DNA from: Mugil cephalus
Lineage: Eukaryota > Chordata > Actinopteri > Mugiliformes > Mugilidae
Length of the DNA: 64,000 nt
Assembly (NCBI RefSeq): GCF_022458985.1
Contig: NC_061789.1
Location: 7,234,357 to 7,298,356 of the forward strand
Direction of reading: 5' to 3'
The notes beneath the pieces are model-generated. The model had not been told where the DNA came from and did not search any database. It saw only the letters and a list, made by a program, of their open reading frames with translations. The stretch's first letter is position 1; each line of letters opens with the position of its first letter. Shown one piece after another: positions 46,587 to 64,000 of the stretch. The translations under genes were made by a program, and so were the position numbers.

Positions 46587-49500
46587 GTGAGCTGGTTCAC
46601 AGCAAATCATTGCATTATTAATAGCGAAGAGCAGAAGGCTTCATTGAGGCTCAGTTATCTCCTCTCAGACGCTGCGCCTCAAACGCGCTGCACGTCCCCG
46701 CTGCTGAGCACGTTTTAATCCACCTCTTATTGACGATTACTGAATCATTTCAGCGTTTATAGTGTGAATGCATTACAATGGAGAAATCCAGTTAAATTTA
46801 GAAGAACGACGGCTTAAGGTTTGATTGACGCGTCCGCCACACAATGAGTTGGCAGAGGCGGGAGGAAGAGGCTGATTGGTTAAATGTGATTGGCTGTTGC
46901 CGTGTCTGTTAAAGTGGCCCACATCCTTCTGACCCACATTTGATTCGGGTTTGGATGTGTCCAGGGATGGCACACTGTGTTTCAATTGATTGATGGAAAG
47001 AGAGAGTTAATTATTTAAGTAAATAGATCCTCAACGGATTAAATTAAAAGCTACATTAACAATTATAAACTTGTTGCTATGTTTAATAAGAAGAATTGCA
47101 TTATATTGTGTAATAAATTTATGAAATAAAATCATTATAGCAATTTCTAAATGGTTGCAATTACTTGTTCTTAAAAGTTAAAAAATACTCCAGTCCTTAT
47201 GTCAATTTCCAAAAGTGCAAATATAAGAATCACCAAGGGTCCTAATGTTGATCCCTGTGGAACGCCACATGATTGCTAACTTAATGTTTGAGCTAAAAGA
47301 AAGAATATAATACTGTGAGAAATGTTACAAAAAGGCAAAATCTTTTTCACTAAATGGTTGCATTCTGTCGTTTTCTGTATTAAAAATTTAGATGTTAGAG
47401 TTTGTATTTATTTGGAGGTTACATCAAACTACATATATTAGAAAGGCCAAGAGCCTCAGCATCAATCCCTGTGGAACGCCACATGATAAACAAACTTAAT
47501 GACAAACTTAATATATCAGATGAAAGGAAATACCGTGTGTTGTAGCTACTGTGTAATGTTACTTTTAAAAGGAATTGATTGTATTATTAGAAATAGAAAC
47601 ATGTAATATGCATAAACAATCACAAGAAAAACATTTTCTTTCATTTTCACAGAGCGTGCAACCGGCTCCAGCTTACCATCTGAGGACTGGGAACTCAACA
47701 TGGAAATCTGCGACATGATCAACAGCTCAGAGGAAGGGTGTGTGTCTATATTTATGTGTTATCTGTCAGCATCAGGAACAAGCGTGTCCTCTGGTAGTTA
47801 CATGCCTCTGACCATTACAAATTCTCTGATTACAGACCCAGAGATGCAGTCCGAGCCTTGAAGAAAAGGATTGTGGGGAACAAGAACTTCAAGGAGGTTA
47901 TGCTGGCCCTAACTGTGAGTGTCGATTTTATCAATGTTCCCGTCAGTAGTGTGTAATCTGTGTGGCCTCTGATTCTCAGTGCTTGTTTGCAGGTCTTGGA
48001 AACCTGCGTGAAGAACTGCGGCTACAGGTTTCACATCCTGGTAACGACGCGAGATTTCATTGAGGGAATTCTGGTGCGGTCGATCATTCCGAGGAACAAC
48101 CCTCCGTTAATCCTGCATGACAGAGTGCTGGGCATTATACAGGTGAGGGCGTGAGATGTGGCTGCATGCACAACAAAAACAAAAGGCTAGCATTCATTTT
48201 AATTGTTGTCACATTGCTGATAGCTATTACTGTTTTTGTCTAGGCGTGGGCTGATGCATTCCGTAGCTCACCAGACCTGACGGGTGTGGTGTCTGTGTAC
48301 GAAGACTTGCGAAGGAAAGGACTCGAGTTTCCCATGACTGAACTTGATGGTTACTCACCGGTTCAAGCATCCAAAAAGGTGCAAAGAGGGCTGGGGCTCT
48401 TTTGTCTCACTTTGTCTCAGCGCTGACACTTTTGTGCGGCTTAACACTATTTTATTCTTTGCCTGCCTTTGCCTGTCAGACTTTGCCTGGGAATGGGCCT
48501 GCTGTTACTACTCTTCCTGCTGCCGTCCTATCCTCTAAACCTCCGCTCATCCCATCTCAGACTTCTGAGCTAAAACTCGCCCTTGAGGGAAGCAATGCCT
48601 TCACTCCCAGCCAGGTGATGGGACTAAAAGGGGATACATTAATATTTAAATTTCACTGCACTACTGTTACTCGCTAGTCTTTCTCACGACTCCTTTCTGT
48701 GTCTTTTTTTTTTTTAACTAATTTCCACCTCCGGGCCCTTATGAAATCAATATTTGCCTTCCTTGAGGAGTTACCGTAGAGCTGTTTATTCAGTACGTAC
48801 TCTTGTTCCAGATAAAAAAGCTGAAGATAGAACTGGGAGTGGTGCGAAGCAACCTCACCATGATGTCCGACATGATGAGTCAGCTTGACCCGGTCACGGT
48901 AAAACAAGCAGACATGGAGCTGCTGGAGGTAAAAAAAATAAATAAATACAACTTTTTAAAAAACAGTAGTTGAAATAGCGAGCTCACAATTTGTATTGCG
49001 AATTGCCCTCTCGGTTGCAAGAAATGAATTTTCTTTCCGTTCATGTTGAGTAACCCTGTTTGGCCCTTAACTGATCTCGTACTTTATACATTTTGTGTTG
49101 CATCGGCCCCTTCAATCCCCCCCACCCCACCCACACATTCTTTGTCTGATTGTGTCATTAGCAGTTATACACAGTGTGTAAGGAAATGCAAGACAGGATA
49201 GTGAAGATCGTCCCCAGGCTCAGCGAAGAGAAGCTGATCGAAGAGATACTGGCGACTAACGATGAAATGAACACCGCCTTCAGTCGCTACCAGAGGTATT
49301 GTCATCACATTACCTTAATTAAAAGAAAAAATAGGAGCACATCAGTAGATAAGGCAGTAAACTTGATGATTTCGTTCTGTTAACAGGTTTGAAAGACGAT
49401 TGACAAATGGTCAAAGTACAGCACAGAAGGTAAAGAACGTTGTTGCTCCACACTTCAACTCCCAAAAATATGTGAATTGGATGAATTACAGACTTTCAAT

Positions 49501-52500
49501 TTGTTGCTTTCAGAGCCACACATACGTCAACCTAGCAGACCTCGATCTGAAAACCGACTCTGTCAGCCAATCGGGGTTTGCATCAGTTACCAGTGATAGC
49601 TCCCTCAGCTTGTCAAAAGCCGACAGTTTGTCCAGTCAGATGGCAAAACTTAGTAAGTCGTACATGTTTGCTACTACATGTTTAAATGTCAATAATTAAT
49701 TTATGTAATGTTGCCTTGATATAAAACTGCTTCTTATTACCTGTTGCTTGTTGCTGTTCTTCTTGCAGGTACAAGTGAATCAGATGACTTGTTATCACCG
49801 AAAACCAGTGACCCTACTCAACAAAGACCAAGGTACAGAAATAGATCTGTGGCCTTGAAGACATACACAGAATAACTCACTTGAGTACAGCAGAATAGCT
49901 GGGATAGTTTCTGTAGGTGCCAAAAAGTAATGAATAAACATTTGAAATAGTGGGTTATAATGAACAAGCAGTCAAAATAGTTTGTTAAACATTGTGAATA
50001 AACTGTTAAAATTGTTGACAAAAGGTATTGAAAAGGCAGAATAGTAAGCTGATGAGTAAGCATTCAAAAGTGTTTGCTAAAAGTAATGATCAGTTGAAAT
50101 AGCTTAAAAGATTAACAGTTAAAATAGTTAGATAAAAGTAATGAGCGGTGTAAATAATAAACCAAAAGTGATGAATAAACATTTGAAATAGCTACCTTAA
50201 AGTAATGCACGGTTGAAATGGCTAGCTAAAAATGATAAAGTAAAGGATGAATAGCTGCAATAGTTAGCTAAACATAACAAGCCACTGAAATAGTAATGAC
50301 CAATTGAAGTAGTTAGCTAAAAGTAGGCTATTGAGCAGTCAAAATTGCTATAAAAGCAAAGAATTAACAGGTGAAATTTAGAAAAAGGTAACAAGCAGTT
50401 AAAATAGCTAGCTAAAAGTAAAGGATAAATAGTTGCAATAGTTAGCTAAACTTACTATGCTGTTTAAATGATAATGAGCTATCCCGATCAGTCAAAAATG
50501 CTAGCAAAAAGCAAATGATTAAGAGATGAAATTTAGCTAAAGGTAACAAGCAGTTGAAATAGCTAAAAGTAAAGGATAATTAACTGAAAATACTACTAAA
50601 TGGTTAAATCTTTGTTCCCTAAAATTACCAAATTAACTTACCTTTACGTTTATCTGTATTCAAATTATTGATTATATCTGAGACCTGAATTCTGAAAAAA
50701 AAAACAAAAAAAAAACAAAAACAAAGCTCAGTGTGAAGAACAAAATGAATTCTGTTAAGTTTCCCTTACTGTGGTTATTGGATTTCACTTTGTGTTGACT
50801 TTAATCATTAGCTGAGATATCAGTTAACCAAGCAGTGAATCTTGTGTTTCAGTGACCAGAGTGACGCTGCAGTGGACGGCCAGGCTCAGCCTCAGGACTG
50901 CGCACTGCAAAATGCTGGAACGGTAAGCAAGGATGCCATGTCATTTAAGTTATGTACCATTTTAACAGGTTTTTGTCACAAATTTCATCAGCTGCCATGA
51001 TACAATTTCTTTACATCCGTCATATGACCTTTGGAAACAGCAGAAAACTCAAAGCTTAAGAACCTCCACCACTCCTAAGTTAAATTCTGACTTCTCTGTT
51101 TGAAAGTGATTAGATGCATGATATTAGTTAGTCTGTATGAATGTTGCTTTCTCTCAGTAACTCTTTTCCTCTTAAATGAACTCTCTATCCGTGCATAAAG
51201 GATGGCAGTCCAGCCTCATCCCACAGCTCCTCACCAAAATTAGATTGGATGATTAAAAGGGGAATGGTGGGTCTCAATCTAAAAAGTGTGTCGCGCTTCG
51301 CACTGATTTCACCCTTCCACACCTCGTGTCTCTTGTTTTTTATCGTCACGTTGCAATTTACTTTTTGCTGTGGTCTGGATTGCTTTGGTTTTTTACCACT
51401 CTGTGGGCTTGTTGGTTCAGGTTTTGAGCTGAAGCGGTGATTTGCATGTTGGTTTTCGGAGTTGAAGAGCATGACGAACGTTTGGTTTGCACTGTCCTGT
51501 TAAGCTACATTGTTGTCATTCATGAAACCCTCTTCTTTCATGTGTATGGATGTGGTTGTTCTGTTGTGTGGTTCTGTTTAGTGGTTTGGTGCTGGATCTA
51601 CTTCTCTTTTTTCCACCTGCACCTGCACTGACCGACCTGCTCTGCTTTGTTTCTTAGATTCCTATCAACCAATCCACTGTAATGGATGATATTGAGAAGT
51701 GGCTTGCGTTGGATGATGAGGTTTGAGGCTAAATCACTTTTAAACTGATTTGACTGAAACACGCTGCACTCTCAAACGTACAAGCATTGTTGGCTTCACC
51801 TGTTTCGGGATTGTTTTGATCTGTGTTTTACTGTCTTTGACACTCCCTATGGCAACAGGTGACAGTAATCACAGGTGTGTTTTCTCACCTGACTTCTCAA
51901 AGGTACAAGCAACAGGACGTTAACTCCGCCTACTGCCTCTGACAGGGTTATTAATTTGACGGGAAGGTCACCACAGACACCCAGTTACAAATACTGCAAA
52001 TACAAGACGTTGACATCCAGAGATTAATTGTAATGTCCTTTGATTTTAAGTAGAGATCAACTGATATGGATTTATTTAGGGCCTACACCGATTTTTTTTG
52101 TTTTGTTTTGTTTTTTACACCAGCATTAGCAGATTGCCGATACGTGCTGCCAATTTTTCTATTTACATGATAAAATGATAACGAACTCTCAGTTTAACCA
52201 AAAGCTTAAACATTTATTGAACTCAAAGAATATTCAACGCTCTTATGCAAACACAAAGAGATGCAGAGTACAAGCAGGGTCAATTTTAGAGTCAGAAAAA
52301 TAAATAACCAAAAACTCTTATTTTTAGAGCCTATGAGTACGAACATTTTCAGGCTTCCAGCTGCACGTACTCTGCTGGTGTGGGAGGGTCAATGTATGGG
52401 CTACAAGGTCTGCAGTAACACAGGGCTGCCCGTGAATGCGCACATCTGTAAATCTTGTTGGGGAAAAAAAATATATACAGATGTGTATTGGCGAACTTAA

Positions 52501-53891
52501 TTATTGTGTTAAATGCTGAGTTTTTGTTCACTTATACTTATGTATGGCCATAAATACAACCTATTCTGTAAATTTAAAGCAATATTCATTCAGTATTTTC
52601 ATGCAAACCTCTTTGTAGTAAAGGTGTAACTGCGCCCTCCTCTGGCAGAGAAAATAATTACACAAACATTATTGACATGCATAGTGTATACCTACAGTCT
52701 TCACAGAAGTTTCCCAAAAGCCAATCAATCTGGAGCACTTTAGTGGTTTCAAGACTGTCTTATTTATTTATTTTTTGGTGCACACAAGACAGTGAATTCA
52801 TATAACCTATATTTACATTAGTAACTACCATATTCCTGGTTGCTTCTAATTGCCGAGCTACTCAACTAACAATAATTGCTGGTTGATGTAAAACACATAA
52901 CTCCTGTTTTACATAAATGCTCTTACAGACTCCAGATTTAAAACTCCTGTATACTGCAAAATACAGACACATTTAGCAAATGCTGGTTAATCTTATCAGC
53001 ATGGTGTGAAGATATTTTGCATCGGCTTGAGTAACAGACCATAATTTAGATATGAAAATCCTTCACTAAAGCTTTGAGAAGATGTGTGTGTACTTTATTA
53101 TAATAACCGACTGCTCCATTTTATTAGCAATTATTGTGTATATCAAGTCAAAGCCAGTTTCCTACCCGGTGCCCTTAAATTAGTCATAGATACACTCATC
53201 TCTGTGTCACAAATGTCTGTAATTAACCTTTAATTGTATATTTTCTTTTCAGAAAATGTGTAAATCTGTCTTTTTTTTATTTATTTTTATTTATTTTTTT
53301 TGCAGTATGATGACTTTGAGGACTCTGATGGTGTGACCAGTGAAGGTGAGGAACTTTACACTTCATGTTTCCAAGAAGCAGCTGTTGTCGTCTATTATTT
53401 TATTTTGCAATCATGTCCACCTGCAGCATTTTAATAATTTTAACAGTAGTTTTATGTTCAACATCTGTTCTGAATTAACCTCCTGCTAGAGATGTCAAAA
53501 TAATTTCTACTGGTCTTGTGTCATCTGCTGTTGCTGCTATTTGTATCATTACATTCTTTTTTATGAATGACCGCTAGGTGGCAGCAGAGGTTTCAATACA
53601 GTACCAGATAAATGGTCCCTCATACTAACTCTTCGGACACTTTACTACTTTAAGGACTATTTATATAACAACATTAACAATTCAAACATGTTTGTGATGA
53701 GTCCAAGATTGAACTTTTTGTCTTTTATGCATTTATTCAGCGAGTAATTTTCCTTTAAACTACTAACGAGTCAATCCTGCCTCTCTTCCTCTGCAGAGTT
53801 CGACAAGTTTTTAGCAGAAAGAGCGAAAGCAGCCGAGCGTCTGCCATCACTGAGAGCCTCCGCGCAAGATGCGAGCCAGTCCGAGTCTTAA
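46535..53891 (+). CDS. tom1: Target of Myb1 membrane trafficking protein, complete (15 exons)
   Basis: Endosomal adaptor with VHS and GAT domains that binds ubiquitinated cargo, Tollip and clathrin (known of the family). Joined exons give 466 residues (human TOM1 about 492). The VHS domain spans roughly residues 15-150 ([56 protein letters not shown]) and GAT roughly 213-300. The tail carries [15 protein letters not shown] and [20 protein letters not shown], as in TOM1/TOM1L2. VHS details ([24 protein letters not shown]) favour TOM1 over TOM1L2 or TOM1L1. The GAT region is more diverged. The final clathrin-box-like acidic tail ending LFAL in mammals is absent: this protein stops at ASQSES. 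An AATAAA is at 54200. Confidence 0.92.
47653..47737 (+). CDS. tom1: tom1 exon 2
   Basis: Encodes [20 protein letters not shown] and on to SSEEG. VHS domain helix region. Acceptor TTTTCACAG. Confidence 0.93.
47836..47914 (+). CDS. tom1: tom1 exon 3
   Basis: Encodes [20 protein letters not shown] and on to VMLALT. VHS domain. Donor GTGAGT. Confidence 0.94.
47993..48142 (+). CDS. tom1: tom1 exon 4
   Basis: Encodes [20 protein letters not shown] and on to VLGIIQ. Central VHS domain. Fifty codons, phase 0 at both ends. Confidence 0.95.
48244..48378 (+). CDS. tom1: tom1 exon 5
   Basis: Encodes [20 protein letters not shown] and on to YSPVQASKK. End of VHS and start of the linker. Confidence 0.95.
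48480..48614 (+). CDS. tom1: tom1 exon 6
   Basis: Proline/serine-rich linker, [20 protein letters not shown] and on to FTPSQ. Forty-five codons, phase 0. Little conservation expected. Confidence 0.85.
48812..48928 (+). CDS. tom1: tom1 exon 7 (GAT domain)
   Basis: Encodes [20 protein letters not shown] and on to ADMELLE. Helical GAT sequence. The donor GTAAAA is weak. Confidence 0.92.
49162..49295 (+). CDS. tom1: tom1 exon 8 (GAT domain)
   Basis: Encodes [20 protein letters not shown] and on to FSRYQ. Tandem acceptor tagcag: the exon can start at 49162 or 49165, with or without one Gln. Other family members favour including Gln. Confidence 0.9.
49387..49429 (+). CDS. tom1: tom1 exon 9
   Basis: Short exon encoding [15 protein letters not shown], the end of the GAT domain. 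Donor GTAAAG. Confidence 0.88.
49514..49652 (+). CDS. tom1: tom1 exon 10
   Basis: Encodes [20 protein letters not shown] and on to LSSQMAKL. Corresponds to the Ser-rich, clathrin-binding linker of TOM1. The human DLIDM-type motif is here only as LADLDL. Confidence 0.85.
49769..49832 (+). CDS. tom1: tom1 exon 11
   Basis: Encodes [20 protein letters not shown]. Low-conservation linker. Donor GTACAG. Confidence 0.78.
49890..50600. repeat. tom1: Diverged minisatellite-like repeats in tom1 intron 11
   Basis: Variants of agttgaaatagctagctaaaagtaa recur about fifteen times with roughly 40-base spacing. Units are decayed and not in exact register. Confidence 0.75.
50853..50922 (+). CDS. tom1: tom1 exon 12
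   Basis: Encodes [20 protein letters not shown] and on to AGT. Corresponds to the linker before IPV(T)Q. Acceptor TTTCAG, donor GTAAGC. Confidence 0.82.
51658..51720 (+). CDS. tom1: tom1 exon 13
   Basis: Encodes [20 protein letters not shown] and on to E, matching the conserved EDIEQWL motif near the TOM1 C-terminus. The donor GTTTGA is weak but frame-consistent. Confidence 0.92.
53306..53345 (+). CDS. tom1: tom1 exon 14
   Basis: Short exon encoding [13 protein letters not shown], with an acidic stretch. Acceptor TTTGCAG, donor GTGAGG. Confidence 0.92.
53797..53891 (+). CDS. tom1: tom1 exon 15 and stop
   Basis: Encodes [20 protein letters not shown] and on to [14 protein letters not shown]. 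Conserved FDKFL.ERAKAA followed by a tail shorter than in mammalian TOM1. Confidence 0.93.
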
Positions 53892-54199
53892 CCCACACTG
53901 GAACATGCCAAACTAACACTAACTCATGAAGCTCCTGCACGGGAAAATGGAGATCTCTCATTGATCAGTGGTTGACTGGAACATTTGACGTCGGAGGTAC
54001 ATCCCACGTTTGAAGGAAGGACGTCACAAGTGTGTCGCTTGCTCTTTGCTGAAGGGCAAACCTGTTTTTAACCGATATAAATAATGTTATGTGACAGAGG
54101 GAAGTGGTTTTTACTTGTGATAAGGGTTTGTCTTGAGCAAATGTTTGCACATTTTATATGGTTACATTCCTGCTGATGAAGGAGAGAGAAGACGTTACA

Positions 54200-54205
54200 A
54201 ATAAA
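54200..54205 (+). terminator. tom1: Candidate tom1 polyadenylation signal
   Basis: AATAAA about 310 bases past the tom1 stop. A second AATAAA lies near 54457, so the end may be later. Confidence 0.5.
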
Positions 54206-56140
54206 CTGTATTATATTGCTGTTAAATATATATATATATATTGTTAAAGATGATGGTTTACAGGAAACTGCTGCTGTCACATAAGCAAACGCTGTAACAT
54301 TGTAAGAGAAGCTCAGCTATACTATACTGTAATGGAGTGAGGCTTCACGTGCTGTCGGATGTTGGAGATGTTTTTTTTTTACATCCAGATTTTCCCTAAG
54401 AAGATGTCTTACTTACTTGAAGTTTAAGAGGAATTGATGACAGACTGCTGTCATATAATAAACTAAAACTATTAACTGTATGTTTTCCTTCTTATTTCAA
54501 GGCATGTTTAGGGCTTTTTATATCTTTATTTAACAGGCAGTAGTCGAGAGGGTCATTAATAGTTAATGTTTCTTATTATGCCACAGCACATTTGACTTAT
54601 AAGTGCATTTAATTTATCTTAGAGTGTATTTAAAACACACTAATTGGGTTTAGGTTAACAACAGAGATTTTCATAAAGTAGGTAAGATTCATAGTTAGAG
54701 TACAGACCCCTTCACAGTTTGTAAATAATGTGAGAGAGGGGCGGGGCTTAGCTGGAGGCAAAACATCTCAACACTGTAGCCTGTAAACGCCTGTTAGCAT
54801 GTTTAAATGGACAAAAATGGATGAGGAAAACGCGTATTTTAGAGAATATACTAATACACTCACTCCCTGAAACCGTGTTATTTTAAACTGCTGACTCAGA
54901 TTGATGGGACTACATTCACCTACCTGTATACTCTCACTGACTGGATGGACGATTTGACCAAAGAAGGACACAGATGGGACTAAGTCTGGTCTGTCTTTAT
55001 CAAATGAAGCCTCTCCTACATAGATATTACAAGAAGTAAGTGGAACCACTGTGGAGGGTAACGTAGCAAAGACAACTTCAGCTTGGACTCCCCTAAAACA
55101 CTCAACTAATGTTGTGTTAGTTAGCCTAGCGGTTAGCATTAGCATTAACCTGTAACAAGAATCCCCCAAATAATGATTAACTTAACATAATTTCAGTCTA
55201 ACCCATATCGTTATCCAGGCTGAAACTGATGATGCATTACATATCAATCTTACCTGATATGAAGTCTGCGCTGTGCGTTGTTGATGATTATCTCACTCCA
55301 ATCTGTTCTTTTCATTGCATCCAATCAAAGTCATCTGCGACTGGCAGTGACTGATATGTGATAAAACTTCCAAGTTAGTGCTTTTATTTTTCAGTTTTGG
55401 CACCCCAAAATATTGCAAGATGACATTTTCGTGGTTGAAAGAACTCCAGCCATGAAGGTGTCTATAATCTGGAAATGTTCATGTCAACAAAGGTGTAATT
55501 TTATCATAAAATCTGCACAAAACTATTCAAATTATGTGCTTATAACTAAAAAATAGCTATGTGAAAGTACCCTAACCCTAATTAAGGAAAAGCACATGGT
55601 GTTTTTGTGTTTTTGTGGATTATCTGAACAGTTAATGAAATATATCCAGAATTTTAAGGGGGGCATTATTTGTTGGAGGCGTGACTGATTTATAGAAACA
55701 ACCCACAGAAGCAACTGGTTTAAAATGTAAAATACTTTGCGATAGGTTTTTGCAATTTTGCACTTGCTTCTACATGCACTTAATCTTAATATTAGTATTT
55801 TGACAGCTTGTGATATCCTCCTTGGGTTTAAAATGATTAAAGCTATTAAATGCATGCAATGCAGTTATAGAATAACATAATGATATTATAATATGTCCCT
55901 CTGAAACGTAGTTGCACAACTAAGTTGGACAAAATGGAACACAAGTACCTGAAAATGTATTTAAATACAGTCGTTTTCGCAACTGTCTGGGCGTGTGTGT
56001 GGTTTCAAGTTGTAAAATACTCTATTATGATGAATTACTTACAATAAAGGATATAATATATCGTTTTAATGAATGAAACATGCTGAAATGAAGTCAAACA
56101 CTGTCTAGTCTTCTCTGTTACCAGCCACGCTAGCGCTGAA
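54206..56140. other. Intergenic region between tom1 and gcat
   Basis: No coding exon recognised. Half the space is the repeat at 54705-55240; the rest is AT-rich and unannotated. The minus-strand ORF at 55169-54768 lies within the repeat. Confidence 0.55.
54705..55240. mobile_element. Uncharacterised repeat, copy 2
   Basis: Begins accccttcacagtttgtaaa and shares ggggcggggcttagctggag, aagtctggtctgtctttatc, cactgtggagggtaacg and ccaaataatgattaacttaa with 36346-36860. The minus-strand frame here reads GVQAEVVFATLPSTVVPLTS, then VGEASFDKDRPDLVPSV, clearly alike in the two copies. The right end is truncated. Confidence 0.65.
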
Positions 56141-56330
56141 TCAATGCGGAAGTACTCTCTAATCGTTGATTGGACGACGCGTTGGCAGCGTCTCACTGCC
56201 CTGTCCTCTGATTGGTCCGCCACACATACGCCCCCAACACTTGTTACGTGACGCAACCACGCCTGGTCTTGTACAAGCTTTGCTGAGGTGCACGTTTGAC
56301 ACTTTTCAACGCTTTCACGTTTCCACGGAC
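56141..56330 (+). promoter_or_regulatory. gcat: gcat promoter / 5' UTR
   Basis: GC-rich DNA before the gcat start. Two inverted CCAAT boxes (gattgg at 56168 and attgg at 56211) and a TTACGTGACGCAAC at 56244-56257 that looks like a CRE or C/EBP-ATF composite. Roles are inferred from motif only. Confidence 0.45.
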
Positions 56331-63451
<7,121 letters not shown>

Positions 63452-63581
63452 GTCCGGGAAACACTTTCCCTTTCCAGATCACGCTGCCTGTTACTAAAGA
63501 CCTATGAATGATATTGATGGATTTATCGGTTACACTTGCAGGTCAGAGGAGGCGAATGTTATTGTTGTGTTTGCTCAGCCA

Positions 63582-63587
63582 AATAAA
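63582..63587 (+). terminator. gcat: gcat polyadenylation signal
   Basis: AATAAA 131 bases past the gcat stop, with sequence gcacttcaagtgt after it. The best-placed signal for the gene. Confidence 0.7.
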
Positions 63588-63599
63588 GCACTTCAAGTG

Positions 63600-64000
63600 T
63601 AGGTGTTTGTAATAGAACAAAAAGGGCTTTTTAAATCCGTATTTGCCTCAATTTTTTGGTCTTGAAATGTTTCTATTGAGCTCTTAGATCTGTCTAGTAG
63701 AGATAAGTCTGTGATTTTAACCACAATTGTGAGGATAACAATGACAAGTTTAGAGATGCTACACGGGTTAAACTCCTCCTTAAATAACAAAAGAATTGGG
63801 TTTCTGGGTTTTGCATATTAGTGAGAGATTTTTATGGTTGGTTTCATGTTCATAGTCTGAAAGAACTCATCTGAAATCTCCTTTTAACATGTGACAACAC
63901 AAGTTTGTTGCATCGCAGCTTATTTAGAAACCTGGCCAGTAGTGGTCGCACAAGAGTCAGTGTGCTGAAAAATGTGCTCACAGTGATGACTGTAAAAACA
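63600..64000. other. Downstream flank of gcat, nothing seen
   Basis: 400 bases to the window edge with no ORF, RNA gene or clear repeat recognised. Confidence 0.5.

Noticed and set aside
49890-50600. Repeat array considered as CRISPR-like
   Set aside because: Diverged units with no exact repeats or unique spacers, inside an intron of an animal gene.

Overview
The window is vertebrate nuclear DNA, almost certainly from a teleost fish and probably a percomorph (inference). The genes are split into short exons by GT-AG introns, the gene spans are compact, and the DNA is full of fish-type Tc1/mariner copies, dinucleotide repeats and short interspersed repeats. Five protein-coding loci are recognised. 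All are ordinary conserved animal genes and most exons join in frame at canonical splice sites.

Layout. (1) 416-10046, plus strand: thyroid hormone receptor alpha (thra), six exons covering the DNA-binding domain to the stop; earlier exons lie left of the window. (2) 10047-24900: probable long thra 3' UTR, then a gene-poor tract with microsatellites, a Tc1 hairpin, an internally deleted Tc1 element and AT-rich repeats. (3) 30103-25894, minus strand: dusp3 (VHR dual-specificity phosphatase), three exons, complete. (4) 32978-32397, minus strand: an unrecognised single-exon coiled-coil ORF, apparently broken by a frameshift. (5) 34115-41138, plus strand: bmerb1 (bMERB-domain protein), six exons, complete, with a GC-AG intron and a CaaX-like C-terminus. 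(6) 41139-46534: intergenic, repeat-rich. (7) 46535-53891, plus strand: tom1 (VHS-GAT endosomal adaptor), fifteen exons, complete. (8) 53892-56330: intergenic, with one copy of a repeat also found at 36.3 kb. (9) 56331-63451, plus strand: gcat (mitochondrial glycine C-acetyltransferase), nine exons, complete, with a young-looking 1.6-kb Tc1-like transposon in intron 1.

The genes do not form one pathway: they are a nuclear receptor, a MAPK-type phosphatase, a cytoskeletal/Rab-related protein, an endosomal adaptor and a threonine-catabolism enzyme. Their human counterparts map to chromosomes 17q21 (THRA, DUSP3), 16p13 (BMERB1) and 22q12-q13 (TOM1, GCAT), as I recall, which fits a teleost chromosome that keeps an older linkage group.

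I did not find a convincing new biological system. The most useful leads are the frameshifted coiled-coil ORF, two copies of an uncharacterised repeat that share a reading frame, a Tc1 deletion-derivative subfamily present several times, a perfect 31-bp inverted repeat in a bmerb1 intron, and a possible cassette exon in tom1.
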